The notes beneath the pieces are model-generated. The model did no database searches, had not been told where the DNA came from, and saw nothing but the letters and a program-made list of their open reading frames with translations. Positions 1 through 6,596 of a DNA stretch of 12,251 bases are shown here, piece by piece. The stretch's first letter is position 1. The number at the start of each line of letters is the position of its first letter. The translations under genes and the position numbers were made by a program. This stretch comes from Fidelibacterota bacterium (GTDB taxonomy: Bacteria > Fidelibacterota > Marinisomatia > SCGC-AAA003-L08 > GCA-002704045), in NCBI GenBank assembly GCA_002704045.1, contig PAFF01000011.1, forward strand, positions 1 to 12,251, given 5' to 3'.

Positions 1-52
1 CACCGAATGAGGATATAACTATTGGACCTAATACTAATAACTCAGGATACAT
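1..52 (-). CDS. lgt: Probable prolipoprotein diacylglyceryl transferase, N-terminus only (runs off left edge)
   Basis: Only 17 codons are inside the window. They read MYPELLVLGPIVISSFG from an ATG at 52-50. A hydrophobic start with a central G-P and a closing S-(F/Y)-G matches the usual opening of Lgt proteins, in which the first membrane helix follows an 'xxGPxxIxSYG'-like segment. Lgt moves a diacylglyceryl group from phosphatidylglycerol to the lipobox cysteine of prelipoproteins in the inner membrane. The start is supported by a strong Shine-Dalgarno, GGAGGT at 62-57, four bases upstream. The gene overlaps the end of the preceding minus-strand gene by 11 bases, which suggests operon translation. 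The identity rests on a very short stretch and could be wrong; another polytopic membrane protein is the main alternative. Confidence 0.55.
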   Translation of the reverse strand, partial: MYPELLVLGPIVISSFG

Positions 53-914
53 TTTTACCTCCACAAAATGGACAGAACTTGTCTGTCTGTTTAATTATTT
101 TTTGACAATGTTTACATACTACAAATTTATCTAAATCAGATTTTCTGTAATAGTATATAGAATGAATAATAATTACAATTATTGTAAAAAAAGACAATAA
201 AAAGAATATTTTTAGTTTGTTATTAAAGTATTTATTTTGATCAGAAAGTGTATTATTACTTTTTAATTCTTTTGTATTTTTTCCAATACTAACATTCTTT
301 TCATCAACAACAAATTTATCATTAAGTATATCAATTGTTGTTCTTTTAGAAAAGTTAATGTAATTGACTTTAATTAATAAACTATCAGTTGAATTTAATT
401 CAGCTATTTTTGATCTAAAATAATTAACACCAAATTCATCAGAAATTTCTTCAATATTATTTAAATTTGTTTTAAATACATCTGCACCAATATGTTCTTG
501 AACAACAATATAAAAACTTTCTAAGTCAATATTGGTTTTTAAAAAATATTTAATTTCTCTATCATTACTACTTCTATCAAATGGATTAAAATAAAATTGC
601 AAAAGGGTTTTTTTATTATTTATGTCCAAATTTAAATATTTATGAGTGCTGTCAATATTATAACTAATATCTAAAATATTATTACTTTTATTTTGTCCGA
701 CTCCTACTGTTTCTATTGCCATCTTAGTTTCATAAGGTAATGATAAGGTGAATTCAAAGGGAATTTTAGTAGAATCAGAATCTATTTGGAGTGAGACTAA
801 AACACCTGAATGATCATACTCGGGCCATATACCAACAATCAAATTATTTAAAGGATAACTTGCAAAAACAAAAGAAAGTATTGAAAAAAATAAAAATCTA
901 ATCATTATCAACAT
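42..914 (-). CDS. Membrane-anchored protein with an extracytoplasmic domain and a C-terminal zinc ribbon
   Basis: This 290-residue protein has three visible parts. Residues 1-20 are a hydrophobic signal peptide (IRFLFFSILSFVFAS). Residues about 22-230 form a beta-rich hydrophilic domain starting GIWPEYDHSGVLVSLQI. A transmembrane helix at about 234-256 is followed by a tail with C267, C270, C281 and C284 spaced CxxC-x10-CxxC, a typical zinc ribbon. The topology implies an outside domain and a cytoplasmic metal-binding tail. I do not recognise a named family; the 'PEYD..GVLV' opening resembles uncharacterised proteins of similar layout, which is memory rather than a search. The start is uncertain: ATG at 914 overlaps lepA by 17 bases, whereas ATG at 905 gives the compact junction ATGATTAG with the lepA stop. 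Neither has a Shine-Dalgarno. The position between lepA and probable lgt suggests membrane or export biology, without proving it. Confidence 0.75.
   Translation of the reverse strand: MLIMIRFLFFSILSFVFASYPLNNLIVGIWPEYDHSGVLVSLQIDSDSTKIPFEFTLSLPYETKMAIETVGVGQNKSNNILDISYNIDSTHKYLNLDINNKKTLLQFYFNPFDRSSNDREIKYFLKTNIDLESFYIVVQEHIGADVFKTNLNNIEEISDEFGVNYFRSKIAELNSTDSLLIKVNYINFSKRTTIDILNDKFVVDEKNVSIGKNTKELKSNNTLSDQNKYFNNKLKIFFLLSFFTIIVIIIHSIYYYRKSDLDKFVVCKHCQKIIKQTDKFCPFCGGKNVS
57..62 (-). promoter_or_regulatory. Shine-Dalgarno GGAGGT for the probable lgt
   Basis: On the minus strand GGAGGT is followed by AAAA and then ATG at 52. It lies inside the last codons of the upstream zinc-ribbon gene. It fixes a start that a long-ORF search misses, because only 52 bases of the gene are in the window. 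Confidence 0.6.
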
Positions 915-2700
915 TTAAAATCGCAAGGAAAGCTTCTTGGGGTAACTCTACTCGTCCAATTTGTTTCATTCTCTTTTTACCAGCTTTTTGTTTCTCTAAT
1001 AATTTTCTTTTTCTTGTTATATCACCTCCATAACATTTTGCAGTAACATTTTTTCTTAAAGCCCTAACCGTTTCTCTAGCAATTATTTTTCTTCCAACTG
1101 CAGCTTGAATTGGGACTTCAAATTGCTGCCTATGTATTACTTCTTTTAATTTTTTACATAATACTTTTCCACTTGAATAAGCATTATCTTGATGAACAAT
1201 TATACTTAATGCGTCTACTACATCTCCAGCAATTAAAATATCTAACTTTTGAAGTTTTCCATCTCTATATTCAAGAAAATCATAATCTAGTGAAGCATAT
1301 CCTTTTGTATAAGATTTGAGTTGATCAAAGAAATCATAAATAACTTCACCAAATGGAATCTCAAATAACAATTGAACTTTTTGTTCAGTCAAATATTGTG
1401 TTGATTTAAAAATTGCTCTCCTTGAAACAGCTAATTTCATTACAGGTCCAATAAAATTAGGTGGAATCAAAATCTCAGCTCTAATATAAGGTTCCTTAAT
1501 TGATTCAATTGATCCTACTTCAGGCATTTCAGATGGATTTTCAACCCATATTTGTTCTCCGTTTTTCAAAAATATTTGATATCTTACATTAGGGGAAGTA
1601 GTAATAAGATCTAAATTAAACTCTCTTTCTAATCTTTCTTGTACAATTTCCATATGAAGTGGGCCTAAAAATCCACATCTAAAACCAAATCCTAATGCTA
1701 CAGAGGTATTAGGCTCAAATGTTAATGCAGAATCATTCAATTGCAATTTTTCTAAACTAGTTCTTAAATCCTCATAATAATTTGAATCTATAGGGTATAA
1801 TCCGCTAAAAACCATTGACTTAATGGGTCTATATCCTTTTAATGGTTCTTTCGCTTCATTATTTACAGTTGTGACAGTATCACCAACGCGAATATCTTTA
1901 ACATTTTTTAAATTTGTAATTATGTAACCTACATTCCCTGCTTCCAATCTTTTGACAGGAGTTTTATTTAATTTTAAAATACCCACCTCAGTAATTTCAT
2001 GATAAACACCATTTGAAAAATATTTAGCTTTCATCCCTTTTTCTAAATACCCATCTACCATACGAATGTAGGGAATTACTCCTCTATATTGATCGAAAGT
2101 TGAATCAAAAATCAATCCTCGAGGTTTATTTGTTTCAACTATTTCTGGTGGTGGAACAAAATTAATAATTGCATCAAACACATCTTGAATTCCAATACCA
2201 TTTTTAGCACTGATTGCTATTATTTTTTCTTTTTCACAACCCAATAATTCAACGATTTGATCTTTTGCAGATTGAACATCGGCATTATGCATATCTATTT
2301 TATTTATAACTGGTATGATCTCAAGATCATTTTCAATTGCTAAATATGCGTTACTTACAGTTTGAGCTTCAACTCCTTGAGATGCATCAATCAATAGTAA
2401 TGCTCCCTCACAAGCTGCTAAACTTCTCGACACCTCATAAGTAAAATCAACGTGACCAGGAGTATCAATTAAATTGAATGTATAATTCAAACCATCACTA
2501 TGTTTGTATTGCATCTGTATGGGATGTGATTTTATTGTAATTCCTCTCTCACGTTCAAGGTCCATATCATCTAAAACCTGGTTTTGCATATCTTTATCAT
2601 TAATGGTACCTGTGCTTTCTAACAATCTATCAGCTAGTGTAGACTTACCATGGTCAATGTGCGCAATAATGCAAAAGTTTCTTAAATATTCTTTTTTCAT
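898..2700 (-). CDS. lepA: Elongation factor 4 (ribosomal back-translocase GTPase LepA)
   Basis: LepA is a translational GTPase that binds the ribosome and is thought to act on stalled or mistranslocated complexes and in 30S assembly. The 600 residues match the normal family length. The G domain carries G1 AHIDHGKST (13-21), switch RERGITIKS (50-58), G3 DTPGH (79-83), G4 NKID (133-136) and G5 SAKNG (164-168). The elongation-factor domains follow, then the LepA-specific C-terminus ending in YGGDITRKRKLLEKQKAGKK and a basic segment at about 553-590. No residue appears lost. The ATG at 2700 has no Shine-Dalgarno, only an AT-rich leader. The gene is divergent from the Fur-box gene, with about 104 bases between the two starts, so the Fur site at 2758-2772 could also affect lepA. 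The stop overlaps the start of the zinc-ribbon gene. Confidence 0.98.
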   Translation of the reverse strand: MKKEYLRNFCIIAHIDHGKSTLADRLLESTGTINDKDMQNQVLDDMDLERERGITIKSHPIQMQYKHSDGLNYTFNLIDTPGHVDFTYEVSRSLAACEGALLLIDASQGVEAQTVSNAYLAIENDLEIIPVINKIDMHNADVQSAKDQIVELLGCEKEKIIAISAKNGIGIQDVFDAIINFVPPPEIVETNKPRGLIFDSTFDQYRGVIPYIRMVDGYLEKGMKAKYFSNGVYHEITEVGILKLNKTPVKRLEAGNVGYIITNLKNVKDIRVGDTVTTVNNEAKEPLKGYRPIKSMVFSGLYPIDSNYYEDLRTSLEKLQLNDSALTFEPNTSVALGFGFRCGFLGPLHMEIVQERLEREFNLDLITTSPNVRYQIFLKNGEQIWVENPSEMPEVGSIESIKEPYIRAEILIPPNFIGPVMKLAVSRRAIFKSTQYLTEQKVQLLFEIPFGEVIYDFFDQLKSYTKGYASLDYDFLEYRDGKLQKLDILIAGDVVDALSIIVHQDNAYSSGKVLCKKLKEVIHRQQFEVPIQAAVGRKIIARETVRALRKNVTAKCYGGDITRKRKLLEKQKAGKKRMKQIGRVELPQEAFLAILNVDND

Positions 2701-2757
2701 ATATTAAATTTATTAATGAATTACATTTTTTTTATGATTAAATTTTTATATTTTAAT

Positions 2758-2772
2758 TGAGAATGATTCTCA
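2758..2772. promoter_or_regulatory. Fur box, perfect 7-1-7 palindrome
   Basis: TGAGAATGATTCTCA has perfectly complementary 7-base arms (TGAGAAT / ATTCTCA) around a central G. The classic Fur site is TGATAATNATTATCA; this one differs by one symmetric change in each arm. It lies 32 bases upstream of the ATG at 2805. A possible -35 (TTGAGA, 2757-2762) falls within it, though no convincing -10 follows. A fur-family gene sits a few hundred bases away. Iron-dependent repression of the short gene at 2805 is the likely role; an effect on divergent lepA is possible. Confidence 0.8.
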
Positions 2773-2795
2773 TTTAAATTAATCATTCATAAATT

Positions 2796-2800
2796 GAGGT
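2796..2800 (+). promoter_or_regulatory. Shine-Dalgarno GAGGT deciding the start at 2805
   Basis: GAGGT is placed four bases before ATG 2805. It shows that translation was built to start here and not at ATG 2967, which has no such sequence. This matters because the frame opened at 2805 meets a TGA at 2850. Confidence 0.6.
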
Positions 2801-2804
2801 TATA

Positions 2805-3263
2805 ATGAGGTTAATATACATTGTATTTTTATTATTGTTTGCGAATGCCTGAAACGATAAAACAGTTGAAGCAAAAAGCAAGCAAAATTCAGAACTTGCC
2901 AATGATACAAAACATTTAATTAACGTCTATATATTTTTAGCAGAAAATCATGACTTACTTCATGTCATGATGGGAGAATATGATGGAAATCCTAAGCAAT
3001 CTTTATTAAAATTTAAAGAAAAGATACAACCTTTAAAACATAATCCATATTTATTACAGGTAAACTTCATGCTTGAACTTATAAAAGTTAATACTGATAA
3101 TACACTTGAAGGCGCAGCTTCTTTTGATTCTTTGGTTGACTATTATCAAATGGGGTACCAGTTAATGATTGAAGGTTGGGTAAAGGCTTATAAAATACCA
3201 TTTGATTTAACACAAAATATAGAAGATTACAGAAATATAAAAAAATTCTTTGGCTGGGAATAA
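2805..3263 (+). CDS. Fur-box-controlled exported protein of unknown function, interrupted by an in-frame TGA
   Basis: The reading frame from ATG 2805 (with Shine-Dalgarno) encodes MRLIYIVFLLLFANA, a clear signal peptide. It then meets TGA at 2850-2852 and continues in the same frame without another stop to TAA at 3261. The full frame is 152 codons. If TGA replaced TGC or TGT, the product would be a lipoprotein with mature end Cys-Asn-Asp-Lys, although Asn before the final Ala is atypical for a lipobox. Alternatively ANA is a signal peptidase I site. The part after the TGA is hydrophilic and mostly helical, with NDKTVEAKSKQNSELAND and then MGEYDGNPKQSLLKF. A shortened 98-residue product from ATG 2967 is possible but would lack export. 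I do not recognise the family. The gene ends two bases before the convergent fur stop. It could be a fresh pseudogene, a sequencing error, or a genuinely recoded gene. Confidence 0.6.
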
Positions 3264-3265
3264 TT

Positions 3266-3688
3266 TTAAACCTTTTTTACAAAGAGTTGATGCACGCGTC
3301 TTATAATTTTGTAACCATTCTTTTCTGCTATTTCATTTTGTAATTTTTCAATTTTATCATTATAAAATTCTATTATATCGCCAGAATCAAGACATATCAT
3401 ATGGTCATGGTTTCTTTTACCATGTACTAAGTTGCTATCATATCTAACTCGACCATCACCAATTTCTAATTTTCTAACAAATTTATATTTAACTAATATA
3501 TCCATTGTTCTGTAGAGCGTAGCTCTAGAAACCTTGTTTCCTTTTTCTTTTAATTTTAATAAAATCTCTTCGCATTCAAGGTGTTCATCAGTCTTCATCA
3601 TTTCTTCTAAAATAGCTAAGCGTTGTGGAGTACTTTTGAGGTTTTCTTCTTGCAAGTTTTTTTTAAATTTTTTTATTACTGTTTGCAT
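3266..3688 (-). CDS. fur: Fur-family ferric uptake regulator
   Basis: This 140-residue metalloregulator dimerises and, when loaded with Fe(II), binds Fur boxes. The N-terminal winged helix includes STPQRLAILEEM (19-30) and the recognition segment VSRATLYRTMDIL (53-65). The metal-sensing residues look intact: H36, D84, H94-D95-H96 in NHDHMIC, E107 and H133. The structural CxxC seen in E. coli Fur is broken: C99 remains but the second position is S102 (CLDSG), and there is no C-terminal cysteine pair. Pseudomonas-type Fur proteins also lack these cysteines, so function is likely. The ATG at 3688 has no Shine-Dalgarno; TTTATATAAA just upstream may be part of its promoter. A Fur box 47 bases upstream suggests autoregulation. 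A Zur or PerR role cannot be excluded from sequence, but the adjacent Fur boxes favour iron. Confidence 0.92.
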   Translation of the reverse strand: MQTVIKKFKKNLQEENLKSTPQRLAILEEMMKTDEHLECEEILLKLKEKGNKVSRATLYRTMDILVKYKFVRKLEIGDGRVRYDSNLVHGKRNHDHMICLDSGDIIEFYNDKIEKLQNEIAEKNGYKIIRRVHQLFVKKV

Positions 3689-3705
3689 TTAACTTTTTAT
3701 TTTAT

Positions 3706-3720
3706 ATAAAATGACTATCA
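3706..3720. promoter_or_regulatory. Possible second, degenerate Fur site close to the fur start
   Basis: The 15 bases ATAAAATGACTATCA match the 7-1-7 Fur consensus at 10 of 14 scored positions. The right arm (ACTATCA) is good and the left arm poor. The site is 15 bases upstream of the better box at 3735-3749 and overlaps the presumed fur promoter, an arrangement common in autoregulated fur genes. In such AT-rich sequence a chance match is quite possible. Confidence 0.3.
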
Positions 3721-3722
3721 AA

Positions 3723-3728
3723 TATAAT
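3723..3728 (+). promoter_or_regulatory. Candidate -10 element for the plsC-like gene
   Basis: An exact TATAAT sits six bases before the Fur box at 3735. Transcription would start around 3735, giving a leader of about 11 bases before ATG 3746. No good -35 is visible, and TATAAT is not rare in this AT-rich window, so the call is tentative. Confidence 0.35.
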
Positions 3729-3734
3729 TAATTT

Positions 3735-3749
3735 TGATAATCATTATGA
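3735..3749. promoter_or_regulatory. Fur box between fur and plsC-like gene, overlapping the plsC start codon
   Basis: TGATAATCATTATGA matches the classic TGATAATNATTATCA at every scored position except the 14th (G for C). It lies upstream of fur, which reads leftward from 3688, and covers ATG 3746 of the rightward acyltransferase. One bound dimer could therefore repress both. Its closeness to consensus and its place next to a fur gene make it much more convincing than a random AT-rich match. Confidence 0.78.
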
Positions 3750-4450
3750 AAAAAATAAAATCAATATCATTTATTTTAATAACTTGGATTACAACTTTTT
3801 CATTTGGTACTTTAGTTATTGGTTTAAATTGGACTGACAAAAGAAATAGGGTTTTTAAGTTTTGTGAATTATATTGGGCTAAAACTATTATTTACTTTTC
3901 TGGTATTAATTTAAATATTCACGGAAAAGAAAATATTAAAAATAAAAGATATATATTTTGCTCAAATCATAAAAGTGCTTTAGATATTCCTATTGCGTTA
4001 TCTATAATTAATAAACCTGTGGTATTCCTTGCAAAAAAACAACTTTTCAAAATTCCAATTTTTAGTTTAATATTGAAATCTTCTGGTATGATTGAAGTTG
4101 ATAGGGAAAATAAAAATAAAGCGAAAAAATCAGTTAATAAAGCAATTAATAAAATTAAATTTAGCAATAATTCTCTTTTGGTTTATCCAGAAGGAACAAG
4201 ATCTTATAAGGAAAAAATAAAACCATTTAAAAAAGGTTGTTTCATCATTGCAGTCGAATCAGGGTTACCTATTTTACCAATTACAATAAAGGGGGCAGAT
4301 AAAGTACTAAATAAAACAACATTGCTAATTAATCCAAAACATGAGGTAGATATCTACTTTCATAAAGAAATTGATACTGTAACTTATAATTTAGAAAACA
4401 AAGACGAATTACTCGAAAAAGTAAGAGACCAAATTACCAGTAAACTTTGA
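3746..4450 (+). CDS. plsC: 1-acylglycerol-3-phosphate acyltransferase-like protein (PlsC/LPLAT family)
   Basis: The 234-residue product should acylate lysophosphatidic acid (or a related lysolipid) at the inner membrane to make phosphatidic acid. The N-terminus (about residues 5-27) is a hydrophobic helix. Motif I is NHKSALD (74-80, catalytic H75 and D80). A motif II-like segment is GMIEVDREN (114-122). Motif III is YPEGTRS (147-153), and GLPILPITIKG (173-183) provides the proline-containing motif IV. The length is normal. A TTG at 3734 in the same frame is possible, but ATG 3746 is preferred; no Shine-Dalgarno is seen for either. The start codon lies within a Fur box, hinting at iron-linked expression. 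The gene converges on the helicase gene with one base between the stops. Exact acyl-donor or lysolipid specificity cannot be told from sequence. Confidence 0.9.
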   Translation: MKKIKSISFILITWITTFSFGTLVIGLNWTDKRNRVFKFCELYWAKTIIYFSGINLNIHGKENIKNKRYIFCSNHKSALDIPIALSIINKPVVFLAKKQLFKIPIFSLILKSSGMIEVDRENKNKAKKSVNKAINKIKFSNNSLLVYPEGTRSYKEKIKPFKKGCFIIAVESGLPILPITIKGADKVLNKTTLLINPKHEVDIYFHKEIDTVTYNLENKDELLEKVRDQITSKL

Positions 4451-4451
4451 C

Positions 4452-6596
4452 TTATATCCTTACAAGATTAGCATATTTTAAAATAAATTTTTTAATTTGA
4501 TTACCTGAAAAAGATATGGTTACTTTTGATTCACCTCCTATTCCTTGCACATTTAAAACTCGTCCCCGTCCAAAGACTTTATGCAATACTCTATCTCCCT
4601 CAATAAAGGTTTCACTCGTATTTTTTTCATTATATGATAAATGTGGCACCTTGTTTTCAATAAAAGACCTTTTTTCGTAGTCTAAATATTTATCAGGAAT
4701 TTCATTTATGAAACGAGATTTAATAGTAGGCACTCTTTCTCCAGAAAACCTTCTTCTTGAATTTGAATGAAAAAGCAAAATTTGCTTTTCAGCTCTTGTA
4801 ACACCAACATAAAATAGCCTTCTTTCTTCTTCAAGTTGCTCAACATCATCAATACTAGAGTACAAAGGGAAAAGACCTTCTTCAACACCTGCAATAAAAA
4901 CATAAGGAAATTCAAGTCCTTTAGCACTATGCAAAGTCATTAGAGTTACGGCATCAGATTCATCATTCCATCGATCTATATCACTTAAAAGTGAAACTTC
5001 TTCAAGAAAATCAATTAATTTAAGATCAGGAAATTTATTTGTATAATCTTCAATACTATTTATAAGTTCGTTAACATTAGACCATCTATCGTACGAATCG
5101 TCGGTTCCTTGATCTAAATAATATTCTTTTAAACCTATACTTTTAATCAATTCCTTAACTATTGACAAAATATCATATTTATCTGAATTATCTGAAGCTT
5201 CTTCAATTAATTTTCGGAAAATTTTAAGGCTCTTTTTTTGTTTCTGTCCAATGTTTATTTCACCTAAATTTTTGAGCGAATCAAAAACATTTATTGATTT
5301 TTCATTAGCATAATCAATTATTTTCTTTACTGATGTTTTTCCTACACCCCTTACTGGGAAATTTACTATTCTTTCGAAACTTATTAGATCAGAATTATTT
5401 ACTATAAGTCTTAAATAGGCTATTACATCTTTAATTTCTTTTCTATCATAAAATTTAACACCTCCTACAATCACATAAGGAATTGCGTTTCTTCTCAAAT
5501 AATCTTCTAAAATTCTTGATTGCGAATTTGTTCTATACAAAACTGAAAAATCACTAAATTTACTTTTATTATCATCTTTAATTTTTTTTAAATTTTTAAG
5601 AAGTTTTAATGATTCGTTCTGTTCATCTACACATTCAATAATTTTAATTAACTCACCCTTCTTATTATCTGTCCATATTTTTTTGTTGGCTCTATTTAAA
5701 TTTTTAGATACAACACTATGTGCTGCATTTAATATATTTGATGTAGATCTATAATTTTGTTCTAACTTTATTATTTTAGCATTCAAAAATGATTTCTCAA
5801 AATCTAGTATATTTTGAATGTCTGCTCCCCTCCAACCATAAATGGATTGATCATCATCTCCAACTACACAAATTTCTTTATGGTTTTCGGTTATAGATGA
5901 AATAAATTTGAATTGAGGCTTGTTAGTATCTTGGTACTCATCAACTAATACATATTGATATTTTTTTTGGTATTCTAACAACTTTTCAGGAAATTTTTCA
6001 AATATCTCTAATGGTAAAAGCAAAAGGTCATCAAAGTCTACTGCATTGCTTTCTTTTAAATCATTTTGGTATTTTTCATAAATTTTTGCAATTTTTATTT
6101 CTCTATATTCTGAAGTAATTTTTTCATACTCATTTGGATATATCATTTTATTTTTTAAACTACTAATTAAATATGATATATTTTTAAAATTATATTGTTT
6201 GGTATCTAGATCTAATGATTTAATGGCGTTTTTAACTAATTTTGATGAATCATCTTGATCATAGATACTAAAACCTGGCTCATAACCTAATAAATAAATG
6301 TTTTTTCTTAAAAAAAGAGCAGATATAGAGTGAAATGTTCCAATATTAATTTTGGAAACATCAAAACCATTTATCAGTGAATCTACCCTATTTTTCATTT
6401 CTTTTGCTGCTTTATTAGTAAATGTTACAGCTAAAATGTTCTCAGGTGGCATTCCCATTTGATCTACTAAATAAGCTATTTTATGAGTTAGAACTCTTGT
6501 TTTTCCACTACCTGCTCCAGCAAAAATCAAAATCGGCTTTCCAAAACTAGTTACAGCAATTTTTTGCATTTCATTTAAATTTTTTAGATAATCCAT
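4452..6596 (-). CDS. uvrD: UvrD/PcrA-type superfamily 1 DNA helicase
   Basis: This is a 3'-5' ATP-dependent helicase used in nucleotide excision repair, replication-fork rescue and removal of recombination proteins. All SF1A motifs are present in the 714 residues: Q motif LNEMQKIAV (7-15), Walker A GAGSGKT (27-33), Ia AVTFTNKAAKEM (56-67), Walker B VDEYQDTN (218-225), III GDDDQSIYGWRGA (246-258), IV LEQNYRS (278-284), V TLHSAKGLEF (554-563) and VI YVGVTRAEK (596-604). The C-terminal GDRVLHKVFGRGRVL (667-681) and following beta-rich tail match the RNA-polymerase-binding Tudor-like domain of PcrA/UvrD, which argues against Rep. The length is typical. The ATG shares one base with the mltG stop (TAATG), so translation is probably coupled. 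PcrA is an equally valid name. Confidence 0.96.
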   Translation of the reverse strand: MDYLKNLNEMQKIAVTSFGKPILIFAGAGSGKTRVLTHKIAYLVDQMGMPPENILAVTFTNKAAKEMKNRVDSLINGFDVSKINIGTFHSISALFLRKNIYLLGYEPGFSIYDQDDSSKLVKNAIKSLDLDTKQYNFKNISYLISSLKNKMIYPNEYEKITSEYREIKIAKIYEKYQNDLKESNAVDFDDLLLLPLEIFEKFPEKLLEYQKKYQYVLVDEYQDTNKPQFKFISSITENHKEICVVGDDDQSIYGWRGADIQNILDFEKSFLNAKIIKLEQNYRSTSNILNAAHSVVSKNLNRANKKIWTDNKKGELIKIIECVDEQNESLKLLKNLKKIKDDNKSKFSDFSVLYRTNSQSRILEDYLRRNAIPYVIVGGVKFYDRKEIKDVIAYLRLIVNNSDLISFERIVNFPVRGVGKTSVKKIIDYANEKSINVFDSLKNLGEINIGQKQKKSLKIFRKLIEEASDNSDKYDILSIVKELIKSIGLKEYYLDQGTDDSYDRWSNVNELINSIEDYTNKFPDLKLIDFLEEVSLLSDIDRWNDESDAVTLMTLHSAKGLEFPYVFIAGVEEGLFPLYSSIDDVEQLEEERRLFYVGVTRAEKQILLFHSNSRRRFSGERVPTIKSRFINEIPDKYLDYEKRSFIENKVPHLSYNEKNTSETFIEGDRVLHKVFGRGRVLNVQGIGGESKVTISFSGNQIKKFILKYANLVRI

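Noticed and set aside
3..134. Plus-strand open stretch at the left edge as the end of a rightward gene
   Set aside because: It would overlap the zinc-ribbon cysteine codons and the probable lgt start, both of which have better support; the match to a protein tail is too short to use.
2734..2786. Larger imperfect dyad (ATGATTAAATTT / AAATTAATCAT) flanking the Fur box
   Set aside because: The arms are purely AT-rich, differ by one base and are not centred on the Fur palindrome; likely chance in this composition.
2801..2806. Exact TATAAT as a -10 promoter element
   Set aside because: It overlaps ATG 2805 and follows a well-spaced Shine-Dalgarno. A transcript starting there would lose the signal-peptide start and has no plausible -35.
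2850..2852. TGA reassigned to an amino acid throughout this genome
   Set aside because: The zinc-ribbon gene (42-44) and the plsC-like gene (4448-4450) both end in TGA at sensible lengths, Trp is encoded by TGG, and no other internal TGA is needed to keep the conserved genes open.
2850..2900. Selenocysteine insertion at the TGA
   Set aside because: I see no convincing stem-loop directly after the TGA; the best pairing is about three bases. Not excluded, but a nonsense change or sequencing error is simpler.
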